Shown here piece by piece: positions 7,395 through 13,714 of a stretch of DNA of 15,596 bases; positions within the stretch are counted from its first letter, which is position 1, and every line of letters starts with the position of its first letter. Under the pieces are notes generated by a model. That model searched no databases. It was given only the letters and a program-made list of their open reading frames with translations, and was not told the origin of the DNA. The DNA is from Chloroflexota bacterium. GTDB taxonomy: Bacteria > Chloroflexota > UBA5177 > JANWHV01. A program made the position numbers and the translations under genes. The stretch is taken from positions 1 to 15,596 of the forward strand of contig JAICHN010000070.1 of NCBI GenBank assembly GCA_025924845.1, in the 5' to 3' direction.

Positions 7395-8090
7395 TCAGTC
7401 CTCGGCGAGACCGTACCGCGCCTTTAGCCGACGAAGTTCCGCCTCGGCGGCATCGGCTCGGGCAGCCTCATGGGCGGCTGCCTCTTCGTCCGTGAGCAAC
7501 ATACGCCCATCCGCGTCCCGTACACGGAGGCGGTTCCTATCTACAAAGAATCGAAGTCCCCCAAATACGTCGCTCCGTAACTCACCATCCGCGTCGGCTT
7601 GCCAGGTACCCCAGTTCCCCTCGGCATTCCGCTGGTATCCAAGGAGCTGGGGCCCTGGATCTTCGCACTCAGGGGCGAAGATCAGGTATTCGCGCACGCC
7701 CATTCTGTCATACAGGACGGGCTTGTACTCGGCATCCTGGGTCTAACTCTCCTGAGTCGCCACTTCAAGCACGAACAGAGGCAGCGCTCCCTCCTCTTCC
7801 ACGTTCCAGGAGCGTCGCTCATGATCGTCAGTCTCAGCCATCAACAAATCAGGCCCTGGATTCACCTCCCGGGGAGAAAGTTGGTGAGGCACCATCACGG
7901 CTGATTCTACCCCCAGGTACCAGCGGAGTCTATGCTCGTGTTGGTAGCGACGAAGGGCCGAAACGAGCAGCACGATTATATGCCAATGATAATCGGGCTT
8001 GGCCGGCGGCGGCGGCGGATCTCCGTCATTCGGTACCGTCAACAAGAACCATTCAAGATCGCTGTATGGAGTAACAGGATCCAACTTCAT
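7395..8090 (-). pseudogene. Uma2-family (DUF820, PD-(D/E)XK-like) gene interrupted by one in-frame TAG
   Basis: Reading the minus strand from ATG at 8090 gives a 231-codon Uma2-family protein with a single TAG at 7743-7745 (codon 116) and no change of frame. Before the stop, NPGPDLLM supplies Asp81 and LFVLEV supplies Glu109. After it, TQDAEYKPVLYDRMGVREYLIF supplies Lys123 and the family's hallmark GVREY. The Glu-to-Asp spacing (109 to 119) equals that of the usual EVLSPSTRRRD motif, so only one codon is damaged. A Trp codon TGG changed to TAG would explain it. The C-terminus is an Ala/Glu/Arg-rich helix, common in this family. A GGAGGA ribosome binding site lies 9 bases upstream of the start, and the gene follows the cupin gene by 24 bases. 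Uma2 proteins are nuclease-like and very abundant in some phyla; their role is poorly defined. A sequencing error is the main alternative. Confidence 0.85.
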
Positions 8091-8114
8091 CGGGATTATC
8101 CTCCGGCATCCCGC

Positions 8115-8516
8115 TCACAGCTTATCCAGGTTCACCACGATCGCCTCCTGCGTGGTGCGCGCGATCACCACGACGGCCTCCTCGTCGGGCGATGGGTTCG
8201 CCTCAATGTGATGAACGTAGGGCGGCACGTAGACGAAATCGCCGGGAGCGGTTTCTACGCGCACCTCATGATCATCCTCTTGATAGATAAATACCGGTTT
8301 GCCCGAGACGACGAAAATGCCGGTCTCCGAGTGGCCATGATGATGAGCGCTCGAACTGCTCGCGGGCGCCACATGCGTTTGCCCCATCCACAGTGCGTCT
8401 GCCCCAACTGAATTACCGGAGATCGCTGCCAGACGGGTCATCCCCGAGGTCTGTGCGGTGGCCCCGGTGAGGCTGCCCGCGCGGATATGATGCAAACGGT
8501 TGCCCTGCTCTGCCAT
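8115..8516 (-). CDS. Small single-domain cupin protein
   Basis: The 133-residue protein is a one-domain cupin, a small beta-barrel metal-binding fold. Cupin motif 1 is seen around residues 58-72 (AHHHGHSETGIFVVSG), giving likely ligands His58, His60 and Glu64. Motif 2 is PGDFVYVPPYVHH, giving His102 or His103. The spacing matches the standard HxH(x)3E layout. Substrate cannot be told from sequence: such proteins serve as dioxygenases, isomerases or ligand sensors. The Asp/Glu-rich stretch between motifs (YQEDDHEVRVETAPGD) is typical. The ATG at 8516 has GGAAGGGA about 9 bases upstream. It is divergent from recD2 and is followed 24 bases later by the broken Uma2-family gene, so the two were probably one transcript. 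Confidence 0.82.
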   Translation of the reverse strand: MAEQGNRLHHIRAGSLTGATAQTSGMTRLAAISGNSVGADALWMGQTHVAPASSSSAHHHGHSETGIFVVSGKPVFIYQEDDHEVRVETAPGDFVYVPPYVHHIEANPSPDEEAVVVIARTTQEAIVVNLDKL

Positions 8517-8538
8517 GATGTCGTATCCCTTCCATGAT

Positions 8539-8557
8539 GCGCCAAGTCCGGCGCCAA
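8539..8557. repeat. Short direct repeat upstream of the cupin gene
   Basis: GCGCCAA occurs at 8539-8545 and at 8551-8557, a 12-base period close to one helical turn, just upstream of the cupin ribosome binding site. It could be a regulator half-site pair, but seven-base GC-rich repeats arise easily by chance. Confidence 0.3.
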
Positions 8558-8663
8558 CCGTCCCTTCATGTCACGGATCCCAGCGTACATGAATTGGTGG
8601 AGGCCGCGCCCCTATGCAGGCGTTATCCCAGACGCGCCTAAGGACAAGTACGCCGGCACAAAG

Positions 8664-8677
8664 AGAAGTACACTTCT
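8664..8677. promoter_or_regulatory. 14-bp palindrome in a divergent intergenic region, possible operator
   Basis: AGAAGT at 8664-8669 and ACTTCT at 8672-8677 form a perfect inverted repeat with a 2-base spacer, AC. It lies in the 225-base gap between the cupin start (8516, minus strand) and the recD2 start (8742, plus strand). It is clearly more AT-rich than its surroundings, as regulator sites in GC-rich genomes often are. The protein that would bind it is unknown. Confidence 0.4.
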
Positions 8678-8728
8678 TCGGGCGTGCCACACCTCTGCCC
8701 AAGTATGGCCCCGACTTTACCGCCGCTG

Positions 8729-8734
8729 TACCCT
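8729..8734 (+). promoter_or_regulatory. Candidate -10 box of a leaderless promoter for recD2
   Basis: TACCCT fits the relaxed -10 pattern TANNNT and ends 7 bases before the recD2 ATG at 8742. No Shine-Dalgarno sequence precedes that ATG. The arrangement copies the one in front of the gene at 80. A -35 element is not evident. Confidence 0.35.
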
Positions 8735-8741
8735 GAAACAT

Positions 8742-11009
8742 ATGGCTGAAGCAGCGCCCGAAACACTGTCCGGCACGGTTGAGCGGATCACCTTCTATAA
8801 CCCTGAGAATGGGTTTAGCGTGGTGAAAGTGCGCGTGCGCGGCAAGCGCGACCCCATTGCCGTGGTCGGTACCCTGCCCGCCTGTCAACCGGGTGAGATC
8901 CTGGTCCTTGAAGGCAGATGGCGCATCGACTCACGGCACGGCGCCCAATTTCAACCGACTCGGGCCGAGATTAGCCGCCCAACCGACGCCGACGGGATCG
9001 TACGTTACCTGGGCTCCGGCCTGATTCGCCAGATCGGGCCGGTGCTGGCTAAACGTATCGTGGCCGCCTTTGGCGAACGCACCCTGGAGGTGTTGGACGC
9101 TACACCCGAGCGGGTGCGTGAGGTGCCCGGCATCGGTTTCCGGCGGGCCGAAGCGATTGGCGCCGCCTGGATCGAGCACCGCGCCTTGCGCGGCATCGTG
9201 GCATTCCTGAGTGCCCATGCCCTGGACACCCGATACGCGCCGCGCCTGCTCAAAGCATACGGCGCCGAGGCGCCCCGTATTCTGGCGGCGAATCCCTACC
9301 GGCTGGTGGCGGAGGTGCCCGGGCTCGGCTTTGCCGCCGCCGACCGCCTGGGACATGACATCGGGGTCCGCGCCACCTCGCCGTCCCGCCTCCAGGCCGC
9401 CGTACATGCCGCGCTGCTTCGCGCGGCCGAACAGGGTCATACCAGGCAGCGACGCGCCGATCTGGTTGCCGCGGCGGCCGGCAGCGCTGATGCCGATCCG
9501 CGCCTCATCGAAGCCGCCATCGCCCAGCACCTAACCGCCGGAACGCTCTCCCTGGGCGCCGGTCACGAGAGTACCGCCGGCGCTGCCGCTCCTCCTATCC
9601 TCGTCCCCAGCGGGGGCGTACTACAGGTGTTCGAGCCGCCCCCACTCGTTGCCGCGGTCCACGACGACTCTTCGATTGGCCTGAGAGGCCTGGTGCGGGC
9701 CGAGGAAGATCTGGCAGCCAGACTCCTCGGTCTGGCCCAGCGACCGGGCTTCGAGGCCGACGCGGTAGATCGCCTGCTCGCCAGGGACGAGGGCGCGCAG
9801 TCGCTTTCGGACGAGCAGCGAGCCGCCGTACGCGCCGCCGCGTGCGCGGGCTGCTTCGTGCTGACCGGTGGACCAGGAGTCGGCAAGACCACTACCACGC
9901 GCGTGCTGGCCCGCTGCTTGGTCGAACTGGGAGCATCGGTTGCCCTGGCCGCCCCTACCGGCAAGGCGGCCAAGCGCATGAGCGAGGTCGTGGGCCTGCC
10001 GGCTCGCACCCTGCACCGCTTGCTTGGCTCCGGCCCCAAGGGATTTCAACATGGCCCAAGCGACCCGCTCCCGTACGACGTGGTCATTGTGGACGAATCC
10101 AGCATGCTGGACACCAGCTTGGCCCGTTCCCTGGTTCGGGCCATCGGCCCGCGCGGCCGGCTCATTCTGGTTGGGGACGCCGACCAGTTGCCCAGCGTAG
10201 GCCCCGGCCAGGTACTGCGCGACCTGCTGGCCGCCGACCGGGTGCCCACCGTGCATCTGACCACCGTGTTCCGCCAGGCGGCGCGCAGCCGCATCGTAAC
10301 CAACGCGCATCGAATCCGCGAAGGACTGCTTCCGGAGTTCGAGCCGGCTGCCGGCCTGGCGCATGGCGCCGATTGTGTGTTCGTAAGCGCCGCTTCGGCC
10401 CAGGTGGCCCAGGTAGGTGCCTTGTGGGCGGCGAAACTGCTGCCGCGCGCCCTGGACGTGCCGGCCGACGAGGTTCAGGCATTGGCCCCGCTCACCCGCG
10501 TGTGTCAGTCCCTCAACAGCACGCTGCAAGCACGGCTGAACCCGGCGGGCGGCCAGCCCGAGCTGGCGCACGGCGCTCTACCGCTGCGGGTCGGCGATCG
10601 GGTGATTCAGACGCGTAACAACTACGATCTCGGCGTGTTCAACGGAGACAGTGGGATCCTCGCCCAAATCTCCGGCGACACCTTGCGTGTAGACTTTGGC
10701 GATGGAAGGCTGGTGGATTATGCACCGATTGACGCCATCGATCTCGATCATGCTTATTGCCTGACCGTCCATCGCGCCCAGGGCAGTGAATGGCCGGGCG
10801 TGGTGCTGCTCGCCTCTTCGTCGTTCGGACCTATGTTGTCACGCAGCCTCCTCTACACCGCGCTCACCCGGGCCCGCCGTGCCGTGGTGGTAGTGGGTGA
10901 TATGGACGCTGTAGCCCGCGCCGTGCGGGAGACGCGCGACCAGCGGCGCCAAACCGGCCTCCCGACCTTGCTGGCGGCATCGGCTCCCGCGATCGGCGCC
11001 GCCGTATGA
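8742..11009 (+). CDS. recD2: RecD2-type ATP-dependent 5'-3' DNA helicase
   Basis: RecD2 is a superfamily 1B DNA helicase found in bacteria that often lack RecBC; it unwinds DNA 5' to 3' and is linked to recombination control, replication-fork handling and damage tolerance. The 755-residue protein has the N-terminal OB-like region (LSGTVERITFYNPENGFSVV), helix-hairpin-helix segments (VREVPGIGFRRAEAI and VAEVPGLGFAAADRLG), then the helicase core. Walker A is TGGPGVGKTTT (375-385), followed by VDESSMLD, VGDADQLPSVGPG, TTVFRQ, the motif V/VI block YCLTVHRAQGSEWPG and LLYTALTRAR. All core motifs are intact. The frame is open for 58 codons further upstream to 8568, but those codons have no family similarity. 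The ATG at 8742 directly precedes conserved sequence and has a TACCCT box 7 bases upstream. mutS follows 195 bases downstream on the same strand. Confidence 0.94.
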   Translation: MAEAAPETLSGTVERITFYNPENGFSVVKVRVRGKRDPIAVVGTLPACQPGEILVLEGRWRIDSRHGAQFQPTRAEISRPTDADGIVRYLGSGLIRQIGPVLAKRIVAAFGERTLEVLDATPERVREVPGIGFRRAEAIGAAWIEHRALRGIVAFLSAHALDTRYAPRLLKAYGAEAPRILAANPYRLVAEVPGLGFAAADRLGHDIGVRATSPSRLQAAVHAALLRAAEQGHTRQRRADLVAAAAGSADADPRLIEAAIAQHLTAGTLSLGAGHESTAGAAAPPILVPSGGVLQVFEPPPLVAAVHDDSSIGLRGLVRAEEDLAARLLGLAQRPGFEADAVDRLLARDEGAQSLSDEQRAAVRAAACAGCFVLTGGPGVGKTTTTRVLARCLVELGASVALAAPTGKAAKRMSEVVGLPARTLHRLLGSGPKGFQHGPSDPLPYDVVIVDESSMLDTSLARSLVRAIGPRGRLILVGDADQLPSVGPGQVLRDLLAADRVPTVHLTTVFRQAARSRIVTNAHRIREGLLPEFEPAAGLAHGADCVFVSAASAQVAQVGALWAAKLLPRALDVPADEVQALAPLTRVCQSLNSTLQARLNPAGGQPELAHGALPLRVGDRVIQTRNNYDLGVFNGDSGILAQISGDTLRVDFGDGRLVDYAPIDAIDLDHAYCLTVHRAQGSEWPGVVLLASSSFGPMLSRSLLYTALTRARRAVVVVGDMDAVARAVRETRDQRRQTGLPTLLAASAPAIGAAV

Positions 11010-11027
11010 GGTGGGTGCGCCTCACCT
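11009..11027 (+). terminator. Hairpin overlapping the recD2 stop, weak terminator candidate
   Basis: AGGTGGG at 11009-11015 pairs with CTCACCT at 11021-11027 (one G-T wobble) around a 5-base loop. It starts on the last base of the recD2 stop codon and is followed by the T/G-rich stretch TGGATATTGTTGG, not a proper T-run. Confidence 0.3.
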
Positions 11028-11204
11028 TGGATATTGTTGGGGAAGTCGCCCGAGTATTGGCCTCGCGCTCCCGGTGGCCCGCATTGCGGAAAGTCTGGGC
11101 ATTTCGCCAACAGTATCACGATTGTGGGCGAGGCCGCGCCGTCCTCTGAAATATGCGACACTATACCCCATGCAACATGGCCCCTCCCCCGCCCTCGCCG
11201 TCCC

Positions 11205-13670
11205 ATGCCGGCGCGACCACTGACCACGCCCAGCGGCGGTGACCGAGGTTCCCCCGGCGCACCGAACCGCGAACCCTACGGTGAGGTGGTGCGTCGCTAC
11301 CTGCAGTTGCGCGACGAGCATCCCGGCGTATTGCTGTTGTTCCGGGTCGGTTCGTTCTACGAGATTTTTTTCGACGACGCGGAGTTAGTGTCCGGCTTGC
11401 TCGGGCTCAAGCTCGGCGAACGGCCTTCGGGCGGCTCCGCCCCGCCTGTCCCTCAATGCGGCTTTACGCGGCATGCCCTGCAGAGCTTTCTGGCCCGCCT
11501 GCTCAACCAGGGCTATCGCGTGGCCGTCTGCGAGGAAGGTGAGGAGGAGCAGGACGAAGGACCGCGCCGCCGGGATATTGTGCGAACCCTGACCCCCGGC
11601 ACCGTTACCGATCCGCAGCTACTCCGCGAGGACCGCCCCACCTATCTAGCCGCCGTCGCCGGTGCCACGCAGGGTCGATCCGGACTGGCCTGGGCCGATC
11701 TGGCCGGTGGTGAGTTCAAAGCGGGCGAGTTCGATCCGGAAGATGTCGCGGCGGAGATTCAACGGCTTGATCCGGCCGAAATCCTCGTTTCCAGCGATAG
11801 TATGCTGCCCGAAGGTATGCTTGGCCCGCACGCCGTAACCCCAGTCGGACCCGGCATCGACGCCGACACCGCGTTGCGCCGTGCCTTCCCAACCGCCGAT
11901 CTGAGCGGGCTGCCCCAGGCCGCTGCCGCGGCGGGGCTGATCGCGGGCTACCTGGAAGCAACGCGCGTCCCCCTGGACAGCATCGCCATCGAGGCACCCC
12001 AGCGAACCGACGCCCAGGACGGGATGCGCCTCGATGCCGCGACGCAGCGGCACCTCGAGATCGTGGAGACCGAGCGCGGACGATCCCGGGAGGGCAGTCT
12101 ACTTGGCGTGATTGACCGTACCTGCACCCCCATGGGACGGAGGATGTTGCGTCAGTGGTTGCTCCATCCGCTCAACGACTTGACCAAGATCCAGGTGCGT
12201 CAGCGCCTGATCGGGGAATTGAGCGAAAACTCGCCGCTCCGCGCCACGCTTGCGGCCCATCTCCAGGCAATGCCCGATCTCGAGCGCCTGGCCGGGCGTG
12301 CCGCGACCGGCGCCGCCTCGGTAGATGACTTGCGAACCCTCGCTGCCGCTGCCGCCGAGGTTCCCGCCCTGGTGCGAACCGTCCGCGATTGCCGCTCGGT
12401 ATTCCTGCGGTCTTTGGGCAAAGAGCGGCGTGCCCTGGCGGCGTTCGCCGTACGCGCGGAAGCCATCCTCGCCTCTCCGGCCTCGGAAGAGCCGGTACGG
12501 GCGTCCGCTGGACAGGCGCTGGCCGAGGCCGTGCGCCGGAAGCACGAGGCATTGACCTGGCAGGCCCACTATCTGGCTGGTCTGCGTCGCCTTCCCGGCC
12601 TGACCAAGCTCAAGCTGGAACGCACGAGTAGCCAGGGCCTTTTTCTCGAAGTGCCGGCCAACACCCCGGTGCCCAAGGATTGGCAACGACGGGGCGGCCT
12701 ACAACGCGTTGAACGCTATACGACGACTGAACTGAACGCCCACGCCGACCTCCTCGCCGAGGCGGAAGCCACCGTGGCCGCCGAGACGAACAGCCTACTG
12801 AGCGAACTGCGGAACGACGCGGCTGCCGCGGCGGCGGAAGCCCGCGACCTCGCCAAACGACTCGCCGCGCTCGATGCCCTGCTCTCCCTGGCGATTGTCG
12901 CCGATGAGCGTGGATGGAAGGAGCCGAAGATGGCGGACGATGATCTGCTGGTGATCGAGGGGGGCCGTCACCCTGTAATCGAGGCTATGGTGTCCTCCTA
13001 TCAGGCCAATGACCTCCGCCTCCAGGGGTGCGGAGAAAAGGATCAGGTAGTTGTGCTCACCGGCCCCAACATGGCAGGGAAGAGCACCTGGATGCGACAG
13101 GCGGCCCTGATCGTGCTTCTGGCCCAGGTGGGGAGCCGTGTCCCGGCCCGGTTCGCTCATGTAGGGCTGGTGGATGCCGTCTTTACCCGAATCGGCGCCG
13201 GTGATGACCTGGCGGGCGGTCGTTCCACGTTCATGATGGAAATGCTGGAAACGGCCTCGGTCCTGAAAAGCGCCACCGACCGCAGCCTGGTCATACTGGA
13301 TGAGATTGGACGCGGCACCAGTACGCACGACGGTATGGCGATCGCCTGGGCGGTCGTGGAGCATCTGGCGCGGGGCCCGGCCAGGCCCCGGGTGATCGCC
13401 GCCACGCACTATCACGAGTTGGCGGCCCTCCATGAGGTGTATCCCCAGGTGACCCTGGCCCAAGCCGTGGCGGAAGAGCACGAGGACGGAGTGACCTTTC
13501 CCCATCGAATCGAGCCGGGCGCCGCCGATCGCAGTTTCGGCATCGAGGTGGCCCGCCTGGCCGGGCTTCCCACGGCGGTTTTGACGCGGGCGCGGGCCGT
13601 AGCCGATGCGATTGAGCCGCTCGGGGTCGAAGTCACACGGCGGCTGGGCGAGGTGACCGGCGCTCGGTAA
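11205..13670 (+). CDS. mutS: DNA mismatch repair ATPase MutS
   Basis: MutS recognises mismatches and small loops and, by ATP-driven sliding, starts mismatch repair with MutL. The 821-residue protein has the mismatch-reading motif FYE (51-53, in VGSFYEIFF), connector and lever domains (ATQRHLEIVETERG, LLGVIDRTCTPMGRRMLRQWL), the clamp, then the ABC-type ATPase. The ATPase contains Walker A TGPNMAGKST (619-628), the signature GDDLAGGRSTFM, Walker B LVILDEIGRGTSTHDG and ATHYHEL. Departures from the usual form are in domain I only: GDFYE is GSFYE, PMAGVPxH is PVPQCGFTRH, and CEQ is CEE. ATG at 11205 is preferred, although the frame is open to 11034, because the first conserved residues follow about 25 residues later. 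No clear ribosome binding site is seen, so the start is moderately certain. The 195-base gap from recD2 holds nothing I can name with confidence. Confidence 0.94.
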   Translation: MPARPLTTPSGGDRGSPGAPNREPYGEVVRRYLQLRDEHPGVLLLFRVGSFYEIFFDDAELVSGLLGLKLGERPSGGSAPPVPQCGFTRHALQSFLARLLNQGYRVAVCEEGEEEQDEGPRRRDIVRTLTPGTVTDPQLLREDRPTYLAAVAGATQGRSGLAWADLAGGEFKAGEFDPEDVAAEIQRLDPAEILVSSDSMLPEGMLGPHAVTPVGPGIDADTALRRAFPTADLSGLPQAAAAAGLIAGYLEATRVPLDSIAIEAPQRTDAQDGMRLDAATQRHLEIVETERGRSREGSLLGVIDRTCTPMGRRMLRQWLLHPLNDLTKIQVRQRLIGELSENSPLRATLAAHLQAMPDLERLAGRAATGAASVDDLRTLAAAAAEVPALVRTVRDCRSVFLRSLGKERRALAAFAVRAEAILASPASEEPVRASAGQALAEAVRRKHEALTWQAHYLAGLRRLPGLTKLKLERTSSQGLFLEVPANTPVPKDWQRRGGLQRVERYTTTELNAHADLLAEAEATVAAETNSLLSELRNDAAAAAAEARDLAKRLAALDALLSLAIVADERGWKEPKMADDDLLVIEGGRHPVIEAMVSSYQANDLRLQGCGEKDQVVVLTGPNMAGKSTWMRQAALIVLLAQVGSRVPARFAHVGLVDAVFTRIGAGDDLAGGRSTFMMEMLETASVLKSATDRSLVILDEIGRGTSTHDGMAIAWAVVEHLARGPARPRVIAATHYHELAALHEVYPQVTLAQAVAEEHEDGVTFPHRIEPGAADRSFGIEVARLAGLPTAVLTRARAVADAIEPLGVEVTRRLGEVTGAR

Positions 13671-13673
13671 ATG

Positions 13674-13708
13674 GGGAAAGCGGCCCGATCCGAATCGGGC
13701 CGCTTCCC
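13674..13708. terminator. Strong hairpin between convergent mutS and the NYN gene, probable bidirectional terminator
   Basis: The left arm, 13674-13689, pairs with the right arm, 13694-13708, over 15 base pairs with one bulged A and the tetraloop CCGA. It begins 3 bases after the mutS stop and ends 6 bases before the last base of the NYN gene on the other strand, so it can serve both transcripts. No T-run follows on either strand. Confidence 0.7.
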
Positions 13709-13714
13709 TCACCT

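Noticed and set aside
7743..7745. TAG recoding (stop reassigned to an amino acid) in this organism
   Set aside because: TAG ends hisB and the dehydrogenase at sensible protein lengths, so it is a normal stop here.
8568..8741. 58-codon N-terminal extension of recD2
   Set aside because: The frame is open, but the codons show no RecD2 similarity, lie across the intergenic palindrome and the -10-like box, and conserved sequence starts right after the ATG at 8742.
9621..10571. Long 316-codon open frame on the minus strand inside recD2
   Set aside because: It is the antisense shadow of a gene with all helicase motifs; GC-rich codon bias keeps the opposite frame open, and the translation has no recognisable domain.
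11011..11223. Small plus-strand frame between recD2 and mutS containing an HTH-like phrase (RIAESLGISPTVSRLWA)
   Set aside because: The phrase resembles a helix-turn-helix by eye, but the frame lacks a ribosome binding site, overlaps the mutS start and the rest is low-complexity; chance is more likely.
12795..13712. 305-codon minus-strand open frame opposite mutS
   Set aside because: It lies antisense to the conserved MutS ATPase domain and runs through the terminator hairpin; no family similarity.
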